Part shown: positions 28,901 to 38,365 of the stretch, in pieces | Numbering within the stretch: position 1 is the first letter of the stretch | How the letters are laid out: every line of letters starts with the position of its first letter | From: Actinomycetaceae bacterium | Lineage (GTDB): Bacteria > Actinomycetota > Actinomycetes > Actinomycetales > Actinomycetaceae | Length of the DNA: 64,000 bases | Reading direction: 5' to 3' | Assembly: GCA_030532405.1 (NCBI GenBank) | Contig: JAUNLF010000001.1 | Span: 124,001-188,000, forward strand | Notes under the pieces: generated by a model | What the model was told of the DNA's origin: nothing | The model's input: the letters and a program-made list of their open reading frames with translations, nothing else | The model's database searches: none | Made by a program: the position numbers and the translations under genes

Positions 28901-30490
28901 CCGGCTGAGAGTATCTGAGATCAATCTTTGACGCTGGTCCTCTTCTTTAAGGGGTAGCCACAGGTCGTCGTAGATGACGTCGGAGATTGATTCTGTGAGC
29001 GCGCGCGTGGCTTGGCGAGCTACTCGCGAGGCCACTATTCTCGCGATTGCTACCGACAACAGGGCCATGAGTAGTGTCCACGCTATGCCGCCTATCAGTA
29101 GCCACGTGGGAATGGGCAGCGCCCTAAACATTGGGGGCTCCCAGTCGATGTATAAGAATTCGCGCGCTAACCACAGGCCAAGTAGCCAGCCGCCACCGAC
29201 GATGGCGGCAAGCCAGCCCACCCACTGCAGGACGTTCATGAACTTCCACCAGCCGGATTTTTCGTGGCTGATACCAAGCTTGGTTGATGACACAGCGTGA
29301 GCGAGCTTGTCGGTTATCTGCGCACCCGCCCCCGTAGCAACTTGGCTCATATCGCGTGCCCAAACTCGCGGGCGTGCCTTTGCGTATCCGTCGGTCAGGT
29401 CGCGAAGGCGAACCTGCAGGGCAGACTCGGCGGCGGAACTAATCTGCATCGAGTGCGGCGCCCCGTCCCCACTGCCCAGGTGCAGACGCCTCAGGGGATC
29501 TGGTCGCAGCGTGCGAAGTTTGCGCAGCGGCAACCATGCCATGGCCTTGGACGCCCTGTGAATGTAGGCCTTGCGTACCGCTTGTGATACGACGGGAACT
29601 CCCGCGGCCGTAGCGCCCGCGGCGTAAAGTTGCGCTGTTACGTCACCCTCGGTGAACTTCGGAAGCCGGTCATGACTCTCGCCCAGGAACTTGCGCAAGC
29701 CGGTAACCATTTGATCAACGTCGGCGTTCAGCCGGGCGGCCTCCTCGCGTTGCACGCGCGCAACGTCGTTAATGCGCATGCGCAGGTGCTCAATACCCTC
29801 ACCCGTTAGGGACGAGACGGGAACTACCAGCGGGTTTGCAAGCCCGTCCTCTTCAAGTAAACGTTTCAAATCCGCCAAGACGACGCCCCGGTCTGCCTCG
29901 GTGAGCCTATCTACCTGCGACAGTGCAACTAGCGTTACCTTCGAATGGCCCGCAAGTGGTCGGATGAACTGCGTGTGCAGGACGTCGTCGGCATATTTTT
30001 GCGGATCAACAACCCACACGAGGACGTCCACGCGTTTGGCGAGTCGATCCACAAACTCGCGGTTTTCCAGATTAACCGAGTCGATGTCGGGTAGGTCCAC
30101 GACGGTTACGTTTTCAGAAAGTCCCCGGCCGGCTGGAACAAGAACCCGGTTTTTGACTCCCAACCAGTCCAGAATGCGCGTCGGTTCCGTGCCGGGCGCA
30201 GATGCGGCGAGAGCCGCCGTGGTGGTTGGGCGCCGCACCCCAACGGAAGCGAGGTCAGCGCCGAGGAGGGCGTTAAAAAGGCTCGACTTTCCAGATCCCG
30301 TGGCACCAATCAGTGCGACCACGGTGGTGTCGGCGTCAAGGCGCAGGCGCTCTTTGGCGATCTGAATGCGCTGGGCGTAGTCGACCCGCTCCTCGGGCGG
30401 CAGGTCGTCGCCTAAAAGTTCTACGACTTTAGACAGCTGTTCGACGCGCTTGTCGACGGGAGTGTCATCAACGCGGTTAAAAATCCTCAC
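28895..30490 (-). CDS. dynamin-like/YfjP-type membrane GTPase, second of a pair
   Basis: The 531 residues contain a P-loop GATGSGKSS (about 63-71), a switch threonine context RRPTTT, a G3 motif VDLPDID and a G4-like LSQVD. A long helical region follows, and two hydrophobic segments near residues 415-435 and 455-480 resemble the membrane hairpin of bacterial dynamin-like proteins. The GTG start overlaps the stop of the upstream GTPase (GTGA), so the two are translationally coupled. Paired membrane GTPases (DynA/DynB, IniA/IniC) act together in membrane remodelling; that role here is inferred. Confidence 0.72.
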   Translation of the reverse strand: MRIFNRVDDTPVDKRVEQLSKVVELLGDDLPPEERVDYAQRIQIAKERLRLDADTTVVALIGATGSGKSSLFNALLGADLASVGVRRPTTTAALAASAPGTEPTRILDWLGVKNRVLVPAGRGLSENVTVVDLPDIDSVNLENREFVDRLAKRVDVLVWVVDPQKYADDVLHTQFIRPLAGHSKVTLVALSQVDRLTEADRGVVLADLKRLLEEDGLANPLVVPVSSLTGEGIEHLRMRINDVARVQREEAARLNADVDQMVTGLRKFLGESHDRLPKFTEGDVTAQLYAAGATAAGVPVVSQAVRKAYIHRASKAMAWLPLRKLRTLRPDPLRRLHLGSGDGAPHSMQISSAAESALQVRLRDLTDGYAKARPRVWARDMSQVATGAGAQITDKLAHAVSSTKLGISHEKSGWWKFMNVLQWVGWLAAIVGGGWLLGLWLAREFLYIDWEPPMFRALPIPTWLLIGGIAWTLLMALLSVAIARIVASRVARQATRALTESISDVIYDDLWLPLKEEDQRQRLISDTLSRL

Positions 30491-32190
30491 CCGCTAACCT
30501 CCATGCCTTCCCACGCGGCACGCGCGCGTTCGGCCGCTTCAAAAACAGGTTCCGGAGCGCTCACGCGTGGTACCGCATCCAAGAACGGCCGTGTGGATTC
30601 AGCCAAAACTTCGCGCAGGTTGTCCAGCAGCGTTCGGTGCGCCTGCTTCGTCATCGACTGCACGGCCTGGTCGCCAAATACTGATTCGAGCAGGCGCTGG
30701 GCAAGCACAGATGTTGCGCCAGCCACCCCGACTTCTGCGCCCGTCAGGCCGCCGGTGGACGCGAATATTACGATCATTAGTGCGACGCCGAGGACGTTCA
30801 CGCCAATCGCTAGGAAACGCGCGGACATCTTGCGTGAACCGGCTTGGTCGCGAACCATATCCAGAAGCTGTTTTTGCCACTGGCGTGTCATCTGGGCGGC
30901 CAGGTCGTTGATTTCTCGCGCGGAGGCTGCGGGCACGTGGGCTTCAACATCTCGCATGGCTCGGCTTTGGCTCCAGGTGGATCGCACGGAGTCGTGTGCC
31001 CTCGCGATCTCATCGGATAACAGCGCGGTCAGGCCCTCGCCGATGGCTTGTTCGACGGGTTCTGTCTTAACCGGCCGGCCCGTCAAAAAGCCGGTGATGC
31101 GCGCTTTCACCCAAGAGATACCCTCATCGATTTTGCGCGATAGTTCCGCGGTTCCGACGACTTCTTGCCAGCGGGCCAAAACTTCGCCCCGCAGTAGAGA
31201 GCCATTTTGGGTTTGCTCGGCAACCCTGCGCACAGCCGCATCAATTTCGGCGTCAACAACTTGGGCGGCGTCGGTGGCGACCGTAGCCTGCTCGGCCAAT
31301 GCTTGAACCACGGCGTCGACGCTGTCAAGCAACTCAAAAACCGAGCCGTGCAAAGTGCGCTTTGCGGTGGCGGCACGAGACTGCGCGGTGTCGGTTAACG
31401 AAGACAACCAGTTCGTTAGAGGAAGCAAACTCTGGTGCGGAATCATACCGTCCACCAAAATCGTTTCCTCAATCGCGATCAGGGGTGCCCGCCCCAAGTT
31501 CGCGTCAGCCAGCATGCGCGACAAGTCGGCGCGCACCTCTTCAACAGCGTTCGCCGGCACCCGGTTTAACACGACCGCGACGGCGATGTTTCGCTTAGCG
31601 GCGTCCTCAAGCATCTTCCACGGCACAGCATCGGCGTACCGGGCCGCGGTTGTAACAAACACCCACAAGTCAGCTGCATCCAACAGCTGGCGCGCCAACA
31701 TGCGATTGTCTTCTACAACAGAATCGAGGTCGGGCGCATCCAGCAGGGCAAGACCCGGGCGAATCGCCTCGTTAGAGCGAAGCTCAAGTTCCCACACCGA
31801 TTCCGCGGTTGGCTGCGACGGCGGCGCATCAGCATCAATGCGGCGCCTCGGCAGTGTGGGCAAGATGCGGTCGGGCTCAAACCAGCGCGCATCTTCGGGC
31901 CGGTGAAGCAAAAGCGGGCGGCGCGTAGTCGGCCTGCGAGCCGATGACGCCGTCACCGTCTGGTTCACGAGCGAGTTCACGATCGTTGACTTTCCAGCCC
32001 CCGTGGAGCCACCAACCACGCACAGTAGCGGCGCATCCAAGTTGGAAAGCCTAGGCAGAATATGATCCTCAAGCCTGCGCACACCGCGCGAGCTCATCTG
32101 GCGAGCATCGCCCGCCCCCGGAAGCTCCAGAGGCAAGGACACGCCCTCAAGGACGCCCGCCAGGTCGGCTAAAGAATCATATTCTTCCAC
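30487..32190 (-). CDS. dynamin-like membrane GTPase, first of a pair
   Basis: The 567 residues have a P-loop GGSTGAGKSTI (about 60-70), switch ARRPTTRRP, G3 LLDAPDLD and a degenerate G4 LNRVP in place of N-K-x-D. The C-terminal half is helical with one strongly hydrophobic hairpin (FLAIGVNVLGVALMIVIFAS). The D-x-P-D switch is shared with its neighbour. GTG start 3 bases after the hisS stop. The pair may act as a heteromeric membrane-shaping machine, but lipid binding or partner cannot be shown by sequence alone. Confidence 0.72.
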   Translation of the reverse strand: MEEYDSLADLAGVLEGVSLPLELPGAGDARQMSSRGVRRLEDHILPRLSNLDAPLLCVVGGSTGAGKSTIVNSLVNQTVTASSARRPTTRRPLLLHRPEDARWFEPDRILPTLPRRRIDADAPPSQPTAESVWELELRSNEAIRPGLALLDAPDLDSVVEDNRMLARQLLDAADLWVFVTTAARYADAVPWKMLEDAAKRNIAVAVVLNRVPANAVEEVRADLSRMLADANLGRAPLIAIEETILVDGMIPHQSLLPLTNWLSSLTDTAQSRAATAKRTLHGSVFELLDSVDAVVQALAEQATVATDAAQVVDAEIDAAVRRVAEQTQNGSLLRGEVLARWQEVVGTAELSRKIDEGISWVKARITGFLTGRPVKTEPVEQAIGEGLTALLSDEIARAHDSVRSTWSQSRAMRDVEAHVPAASAREINDLAAQMTRQWQKQLLDMVRDQAGSRKMSARFLAIGVNVLGVALMIVIFASTGGLTGAEVGVAGATSVLAQRLLESVFGDQAVQSMTKQAHRTLLDNLREVLAESTRPFLDAVPRVSAPEPVFEAAERARAAWEGMEVSG

Positions 32191-32193
32191 GGC

Positions 32194-33531
32194 TCACTCC
32201 CCCGGTTTTACCGTTGGCAAAAGGTCGTTCGCGGGCGGCTCCCACGCCTTCGGGTCAGCACTCACCTGGTCGCCGGAGCGAATGTCCTTGACCTCGTGTG
32301 AGCCGTCCTCCCCAATGAACCAAACGTACGGAATTCCGCGCCTGTCAGCGTAACGAATCTGCTTGCCGAACTTTGCCGACGAGGGGGAAACCTCGGTTGG
32401 GATTCCGCGCGAACGCAAGTCGTGCGCGACGTCGTCGGAAGCCGAGCGTGATTCCTCGTTCATTACGGCCACGAGGACGCAGGTGGGAACCGACCGGGAC
32501 GCCACGGCCAGGTCGCTCGCCAGGATTCGCGACACCAGGCGCGACACGCCAATCGAAATGCCCACGCCCGGGAACGAGCGCTTCCCGTCGGACGCCAGCG
32601 AATCGTAGCGGCCGCCGGAGCAAATCGAGCCCAGATCCTCGTTGCCCTCCAGCATCGTTTCGTACACGGTACCCGTGTAGTAGTCCAAACCGCGCGCAAT
32701 CTTCAGCTCCGCGCGCACTCGGTGCGGGGCGCGCTTCGCCGCGGCCTGTAGCAGAGCGCCCAGTTCTTCCAAGCCCTCCTCGATCAGGTCATTCGACACG
32801 CCGAGCGCGCGAACACCATCCAAAACCTGCTCGTCATCACCCGAAAGCGACGCGAGCTCCAGCAAACGGTCGACCTGCTCCTGCTCAAAACCGAACTCGC
32901 GCATTTCGGCAGCCACGCCCTCGGGCCCAATCTTGTCGAGCTTATCGATGCTACGAAGCGCCTGTTCAACGTCAGTTACACCAATGCCTTCGCAAAAGCC
33001 CTGCACAACCTTGCGGTTGTTCACAAGGACAGTCACGGGCGGGATGGGAAGCTTGGACAGCGCCTCGATAATCACCAGCGGAATCTCCACTTCGTGGTGG
33101 AAAGCCAAAGTCCCATTCCCCACAATGTCAATATCAGCCTGCGTAAACTCGCGGAATCGACCGTCCTGAGGGCGTTCACCGCGCCACACCTTCTGGATCT
33201 GGTAGCGGCGGAACGGGAACGTCAAATTGCCAGCATTTTCGAGGACGTAGCGGGCAAACGGCACGGTCAGGTCAAAGTGCAGGCCGAGCGGACGCTCCTT
33301 CTTGTCGTGCCGGTCATTCCCACGGTCTTGCAAGCGCTCCAGCATGTAGACCTCCTTGGAGGTCTCCCCCTTGCGCTGCAACTCATCCAACGTCTCTACC
33401 GCGCGAGTCTCAAGGGAAGCAAAACCGTGAAGCTCAAACGTTTCACGCAGCTGATCCAAAATCGACAGCTCAACGATACGCTCGGCGGGAAGCCATTCGG
33501 GAAATCCGGAAAGTGAAGTGCGTGCAGGCAT
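32194..33531 (-). CDS. hisS: histidyl-tRNA synthetase
   Basis: A class-II synthetase of 445 residues with LRPLG-type GLHFDLTVPFARYV, motif 2 YQIQKVWRGERPQDGRFREFTQADID, the His-specific RGLDYYTGTVYE and motif 3 GVGISIGVSRL. The C-terminal anticodon-binding domain follows (VLVAVMNEES...). It heads a unit with the two GTPases. ATG start. Confidence 0.95.
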   Translation of the reverse strand: MPARTSLSGFPEWLPAERIVELSILDQLRETFELHGFASLETRAVETLDELQRKGETSKEVYMLERLQDRGNDRHDKKERPLGLHFDLTVPFARYVLENAGNLTFPFRRYQIQKVWRGERPQDGRFREFTQADIDIVGNGTLAFHHEVEIPLVIIEALSKLPIPPVTVLVNNRKVVQGFCEGIGVTDVEQALRSIDKLDKIGPEGVAAEMREFGFEQEQVDRLLELASLSGDDEQVLDGVRALGVSNDLIEEGLEELGALLQAAAKRAPHRVRAELKIARGLDYYTGTVYETMLEGNEDLGSICSGGRYDSLASDGKRSFPGVGISIGVSRLVSRILASDLAVASRSVPTCVLVAVMNEESRSASDDVAHDLRSRGIPTEVSPSSAKFGKQIRYADRRGIPYVWFIGEDGSHEVKDIRSGDQVSADPKAWEPPANDLLPTVKPGE

Positions 33532-33596
33532 AGTTTTATATTCTCAAATCTTTTCTACGTGGAAGTCGCGTTACAGCGCTGTTTTAACCACTTTTA

Positions 33597-34313
33597 TTAT
33601 CCCAGTTCTTTCGCGCGGCGAACATACGGGTTCGCCTGCTGTTCATGCGCCCAATGCGTGGCCGGACCGTGACCGGGCAACATCCAAGTCTTCGGGTCAA
33701 CCGAGTTCGCCAAAGTGCGCAGCGAATGACGCATCTGCGTCTCATCTCCACCCGGCAAATCGGTGCGCCCCACCGATCCCGCGAAAATCACGTCACCCAC
33801 CAGGGCAAGCGGCTGATCCGTCTGAAGCGGTTCCATGCCCGTCCTCGTTCCCGGAAGTTCAGCGTTCGTATCCAAATTGTCACCGCCCGGAATCGCGGTC
33901 AGGAAAATAGCGGACCCCTCCGTATGCCCCGGAGCGGGAATCATCAAAATCGGAAGGCCATCAACGAGCTCCATGATCTGCGACGGAATCGTCTCGATCT
34001 GCGCGGGCTTCACCCACTCTCCCACCGACACAAACCCCTTCGGCAAATGCGCCATCGGGTCATCCATCCTGTACAAATCCGGGCCCGGAACATAAACCGG
34101 AAGGTCGAACGCCGCCGCATCCCACACGTGGTCCGGGTGACCGTGGGTTAGCAAAACCGCCCTCGCATCCAAATCATTTTCCTGCAGATACGCCTCAATC
34201 GGCTCAGCGGTTCTAAAACCAGGATCAACGATCAGACTCTGATTCGTGTCACGCGGGGTAATAACATACGCGTTTTCGGCCATAATCGTTGATTCGATAC
34301 GTTCAATCCTCAT
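33597..34313 (-). CDS. metallo-beta-lactamase-fold hydrolase (glyoxalase-II-like)
   Basis: The 238 residues carry the HxHxDH zinc motif as LTHGHPDHVWD (about 55-65), then PAPGHTEGSAIFLT, a VGDVIFAGSVGRTDLPGGD stretch and LPGHGPATHWAHEQ, together giving all expected metal ligands. Such proteins hydrolyse thioesters in the glyoxalase pathway or are of unknown substrate. It lies just upstream of hisS, divergent from the DUF349 gene. Confidence 0.85.
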   Translation of the reverse strand: MRIERIESTIMAENAYVITPRDTNQSLIVDPGFRTAEPIEAYLQENDLDARAVLLTHGHPDHVWDAAAFDLPVYVPGPDLYRMDDPMAHLPKGFVSVGEWVKPAQIETIPSQIMELVDGLPILMIPAPGHTEGSAIFLTAIPGGDNLDTNAELPGTRTGMEPLQTDQPLALVGDVIFAGSVGRTDLPGGDETQMRHSLRTLANSVDPKTWMLPGHGPATHWAHEQQANPYVRRAKELG

Positions 34314-34517
34314 GGAACATACTCTATCGGAATCACCACTACCCGCATGAATCGATATCCGCGAGGACGCAGCTGGCTAAAACTCGCACAAAAACTTCTG
34401 GAAAAGTGGGTAATCACACTGATTCGACGTAGGATAAGACAGGTGGAGCGACACCTCCACTTTGCACATTGTCGTACGGTCCGGCATCTGCCAACCCCGT
34501 CCCCTGTTAGGAATACC

Positions 34518-35858
34518 GTGAGCGATCATATTGAAGACCCTGCAAACACCCAGGACTCCAATCCAGAAACCCAAGACGACGTAACACTACCGGCAGTGGT
34601 AGTCCCCGCGTCATCCAACGAAAACCCGGCCGACTTTGGTCGCGTTGATGAAGAAGGAAACGTCTGGGTCAAGGAGTCGGGTACCGAACGCAAAGTTGGG
34701 TCTTACCCGGATGCGGTGCCCGCTGATCCTCTAGCCCTGTACACCCGCCGTTACCTGGACCTGGAAGCCAAGGTCAACCTGTTCGAAATGCGCCTGCCCA
34801 CTTTGAACGGCAAGGAAATCGAACAGACTTTGAAGGCCCTAGACGAAGACGTCAAGGAGCCCGCGGCAGTTGGTAACCTCGACGGTCTTCGCGAACGAGT
34901 CCGAAAACTACATACCGCTGCTGAAGAACGCAAGGAAGAAGCCGTGCGCGAACGCGCCGCCGCAAAGCAACAGGCGCTCGCGGAGCGCGAGGCGGTTGTC
35001 GAGCAGGCCGAAGCTATCTCTAACCAGGATCCGGAGCGCACGCAGTGGAAGAACTCCGGCCAGCGTCTGCGTGACCTTCTAGAAGAGTGGAAAGAACTGC
35101 AGCGTCGCGGCCCGCGTTTGGACCGCGCCGACGAGGACGCCCTGTGGAAGCGTTTCAGCTCTGCACGCACCCAGTTTGACCGTCATCGCCGCCAGTTCTT
35201 CTCGGCCCTCGATGCCCGCCAGTCGGAGGCGAAGCGCATTAAGGAAGGCTTGATTGAAGAGGCCCTCGCGATGCAGAACTCGACCGATTGGGGTCGCACT
35301 TCGGCCGCCTACCGCGAACTCATGGATCGTTGGAAGCAGGCCGGCCGCGCATCGCGTAAGGAAGACGACGCGCTGTGGAAGCGTTTCCGCGCGGCCCAGC
35401 AAGTGTTCTTTGACGCTCGCCGTGAAAACTCCGAGGCTGTTGACAACCAGTACCGCGAAAACTTGAAGGTTAAGGAAGCTCTGCTCGGCGAAGCTGAAGC
35501 CCTCCTTCCGATCACCGACCTGGAAGCAACCCAAAAGAAGTTGCGTGACATTCAGGACCGTTGGGAAGAGGCCGGCCGCGTTCCCCGCGGTGATGTTGCC
35601 CGCGTTGAGGGCCGCATGCGCGCCGTGGAGAAGGCCGTGCGCGACGCCGAAGAGGAACAGTGGCGCCGTAGCGACCCGGAAACCAAGGCTCGCGCAGAGG
35701 GTATGCTCGGCCAGCTACAGGATTCGATCGCCCAGCTCGAAGCCGACCTCGCTAAGGCTGAAGCTGCCGGAGACACGGCCAAGGCCGAGTCGGTCCGCGA
35801 TGCCCTGGAGACCAAGCGTTCCTGGTACAACCAGATCGCCGGTTCCGTCGAAGAGTAA
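34518..35858 (+). CDS. DUF349 repeat protein
   Basis: A 446-residue, highly charged, helical protein. After an acidic lead of about 60 residues come several copies of the DUF349 unit of about 70-75 residues, each with a W-K/R-x-x-L/Q...LWKRF-R/S-x-A-x-x-x-F core (for example EDALWKRFSSARTQFD and DALWKRFRAAQQVFFD). The GTG at 34518 with AGGA upstream is chosen; an earlier in-frame ATG at 34347 would add a sequence unlike the rest. No enzymatic motif is seen and the function is unknown. It sits divergent to the hydrolase and convergent with rel. Confidence 0.8.
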   Translation: MSDHIEDPANTQDSNPETQDDVTLPAVVVPASSNENPADFGRVDEEGNVWVKESGTERKVGSYPDAVPADPLALYTRRYLDLEAKVNLFEMRLPTLNGKEIEQTLKALDEDVKEPAAVGNLDGLRERVRKLHTAAEERKEEAVRERAAAKQQALAEREAVVEQAEAISNQDPERTQWKNSGQRLRDLLEEWKELQRRGPRLDRADEDALWKRFSSARTQFDRHRRQFFSALDARQSEAKRIKEGLIEEALAMQNSTDWGRTSAAYRELMDRWKQAGRASRKEDDALWKRFRAAQQVFFDARRENSEAVDNQYRENLKVKEALLGEAEALLPITDLEATQKKLRDIQDRWEEAGRVPRGDVARVEGRMRAVEKAVRDAEEEQWRRSDPETKARAEGMLGQLQDSIAQLEADLAKAEAAGDTAKAESVRDALETKRSWYNQIAGSVEE

Positions 35859-35874
35859 TCCTCTAGCTTACTTA

Positions 35875-35909
35875 GTCGGGTTCTACCGTTTGGTAGGGCC
35901 CGACTTTTT
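35875..35909 (+). terminator. intrinsic terminator of the DUF349 gene, containing the rel stop codon
   Basis: A 13-bp stem (GTCGGGTTCTACC / GGTAGGGCCCGAC, two wobble pairs) with a 4-base loop is followed by TTTTT on the plus strand. The TAG stop of rel on the opposite strand (35885 to 35883) lies inside the stem. Confidence 0.8.
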
Positions 35910-38231
35910 GTTGCGCCCACCCTTCTTCGCGCCACCGTGAACGCGGGACGCTTCAAACACGCCATCCACGCGGCGAAGCGCGTTCAACGTGGCATTCAAG
36001 TGGGAGGACTCCGCCATTTCGATAGTGAACCTAACGGTTGCAATCCGGTCGCTAGAAGTCGACATGTTACCCGAGAGGATATTCACCTGGTATTCCGACA
36101 AAACGTCGGTGAGGTCGCCGAGCAACCTGGAGCGGTCCAGAGCCTTGATTTGAATCTTTACGAGGAAGTTAGCGGGTGCGGTAGTGTCCCACTCGACGGA
36201 AATAAACCGTTCGGGGTGCGAGCGCAACAGGGCTTGCGCGTTCGTGCACTCCGGCGAGTGCACCGAAACACCCTGACCGCGCGTTACAAACCCAATGATC
36301 TTGTCGCCGGGAACGGGCGTGCAACACTTGGCCATCTTGACCCACACGTCGTTTGCTCCCATGCCTTCAACGACAACGCCTGATCCTCCGCCGGAAACCT
36401 TCCTCGGGGCGGCCTGCCCCGGGGTCACAGCTTCCGCAAGCGTCTCTTCGGTACCCGAGTCCCCGCCCAGAGCGTCAATGATCTTTTGAACAACGTTTTG
36501 GGCGGAAATCTGGTTGTCACCAACCGCGGCGTACAGGGCGGAAATATCCCGGTAGCCCATTGAGGCCGAAATCGAGGTGAGCGTGTTGTGATTCATCAAC
36601 CGCTGCAGGGGCAGGTGCTGTTTGCGCATCGCGCGCGCCAGCTGTTCCTTGCCCAGCTCGGCTGCTTCTTCGCGGCGTTCCTTAGAGAACCACGCCCGAA
36701 TCTTCGAACGCGCCCTCGAGGACGCTACAAAATTCAACCAGTCACGGCTCGGACCCGCATTCGGGGACTTGGAGGTAAAGACCTCCACGATGTCACCACT
36801 TTCAAGCTGCGATTCAAGGTTCACCAGCTTGCCGTTTACACGCGCACCAACCGTGGTGTGCCCGACTTCGGTGTGAACCGCGTACGCAAAGTCAACGGGC
36901 GTAGCTCCCGCCGGCAATACTTGCACTTCACCCTTCGGGGTAAACACGTAAACTTCGTCGCCCGCAATCTCGTAGCGAAGTGAATCAAGGAACTCTTCCG
37001 GATCACCCGTTTCGCGTTCCATTTGAATGAGGCCGCGAAGCCAGTTCATCTGTTCCTCTGGCTTCATACGGTCCGCATCCATCTTGGATGAACCAGACGC
37101 GTTCGGATCCTGCTTGTACCGCCAGTGAGCGGCAACACCGTACTCGGCGCGCTCGTGCATCTCAAACGTGCGAACCTGAATCTCAACGGGTCGGCCGCCC
37201 GGGCCCATCACCGTTGTGTGCAGCGACTGGTACAGGTTGAACTTAGGGGTTGCAATATAGTCTTTGAACCGTCCGGGCATCGGCTGCCAGCGCGCGTGAA
37301 TCGCACCGATAACCGCGTAGCAGTCTCGGACCGAATCCACCAGCACGCGCACACCCACCAAGTCGTAGATGTCGTCAAACGCTTTGCCGCGCACAATCAT
37401 CTTTTGATAGATCGAGTAGTGATTCTTCGGCCTGCCTGAAACCGTGCCGCGCACATTGTTTTCGCGCAGGTCGTCCTCAATCGTCAAAATTACTTGGCGC
37501 AGATACTCATCGCGCTCGGGTGCGCGTTCGGTGACCAGGCGGTCGATTTCTTTGTAGATCTCGGGGTACAGCGTGATGAATGAGCGCTCTTCAAGTTCCC
37601 ACTTGATCGTATTCATGCCCAGCCGGTGCGCCAGCGGTGAGTAGATCTCTAGAGTTTCGCGGGCTTTGCGTTGGGCGGACTCGCGTGGAACGTACTCCCA
37701 CGTGCGAGCATTGTGCAGCCGGTCCCCCAGCTTAATGAGCAGCGTGCGGATGTCTTTCGACATTGCGACGATCATCTTACGCAATGTTTCAGACTGCGCG
37801 GCGGCACCGTACTTGACCTTGTCGAGCTTGGTAACACCGTCTACGAGTAGCGCAATGTTCGGGCCGAAGTCTTCGCTGAGTTGTTCGAGCGTGTACTCCG
37901 TGTCCTCTACCGTGTCGTGAAGTAGCGCGGCAACGAGGGTCGGCGGAGTCATTCCAATTTCAGCCAGGATTGTTGCAACCGCAACCGGGTGCGTAATGTA
38001 AGGTTCCCCCGATTTTCGGTACTGCCCCTCGTGGTATTTCTTCGCGGTTTCGTACGCACGCTCAATAACGTCAACCTCGACTTTGGGGTGGTGAGCGCGA
38101 ACGGCGCGGATCAACGGCTCAATTTCTGGTGCAGTTGAACGTCGGCGGGAACCGAACCAGAGCAGGCCGGAGCGAACCCGAGAACCGCTTACCGGGTTAG
38201 TAGCCTGCGAATCAACTGTGTGGGATGTCAT
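35883..38231 (-). CDS. rel: bifunctional (p)ppGpp synthetase/hydrolase Rel
   Basis: Makes and degrades the stringent-response alarmones. The 782 residues include the HD hydrolase domain (THPVAVATILAEIG, ALLHDTVEDTEYT, KLGDRLHNART), the synthetase domain (YQSLHTTVMGPGGRPVEIQ, EYGVAAHWRYK), a TGS domain (VFTPKGEVQVLPAGATPVDFAY), the CC/ZFD region (K-C-C-T-P-V-P-G-D) and a C-terminal ACT domain. It follows apt but is separated from it by a terminator. Confidence 0.97.
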   Translation of the reverse strand: MTSHTVDSQATNPVSGSRVRSGLLWFGSRRRSTAPEIEPLIRAVRAHHPKVEVDVIERAYETAKKYHEGQYRKSGEPYITHPVAVATILAEIGMTPPTLVAALLHDTVEDTEYTLEQLSEDFGPNIALLVDGVTKLDKVKYGAAAQSETLRKMIVAMSKDIRTLLIKLGDRLHNARTWEYVPRESAQRKARETLEIYSPLAHRLGMNTIKWELEERSFITLYPEIYKEIDRLVTERAPERDEYLRQVILTIEDDLRENNVRGTVSGRPKNHYSIYQKMIVRGKAFDDIYDLVGVRVLVDSVRDCYAVIGAIHARWQPMPGRFKDYIATPKFNLYQSLHTTVMGPGGRPVEIQVRTFEMHERAEYGVAAHWRYKQDPNASGSSKMDADRMKPEEQMNWLRGLIQMERETGDPEEFLDSLRYEIAGDEVYVFTPKGEVQVLPAGATPVDFAYAVHTEVGHTTVGARVNGKLVNLESQLESGDIVEVFTSKSPNAGPSRDWLNFVASSRARSKIRAWFSKERREEAAELGKEQLARAMRKQHLPLQRLMNHNTLTSISASMGYRDISALYAAVGDNQISAQNVVQKIIDALGGDSGTEETLAEAVTPGQAAPRKVSGGGSGVVVEGMGANDVWVKMAKCCTPVPGDKIIGFVTRGQGVSVHSPECTNAQALLRSHPERFISVEWDTTAPANFLVKIQIKALDRSRLLGDLTDVLSEYQVNILSGNMSTSSDRIATVRFTIEMAESSHLNATLNALRRVDGVFEASRVHGGAKKGGRNKKSGPTKR

Positions 38232-38271
38232 TCCCTAATGTTATCCCAAAGTAAAGTTTTCGTGCGCAAAC

Positions 38272-38306
38272 AAAACTGTCCCGCCTCCATTAGGCGGGAC
38301 AGTTTT
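38272..38306 (-). terminator. intrinsic terminator after apt
   Basis: AAAACTGTCCCGCCT and AGGCGGGACAGTTTT form a perfect 15-bp stem with a 5-base loop; on the minus strand it ends in TTTTG. It closes the yajC-secD-secF-apt transcript before rel. Confidence 0.85.
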
Positions 38307-38365
38307 ATGAAGTTATCGCAACAACAGCGGTTTTCGGAAGCTATAACCGCCCTTGTCGAGGGCCG

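Noticed and set aside
36000-36400. Open frames on the plus strand opposite rel
   Set aside because: Rel is conserved throughout this stretch; the opposite frames show no domain and reflect high-GC codon structure.
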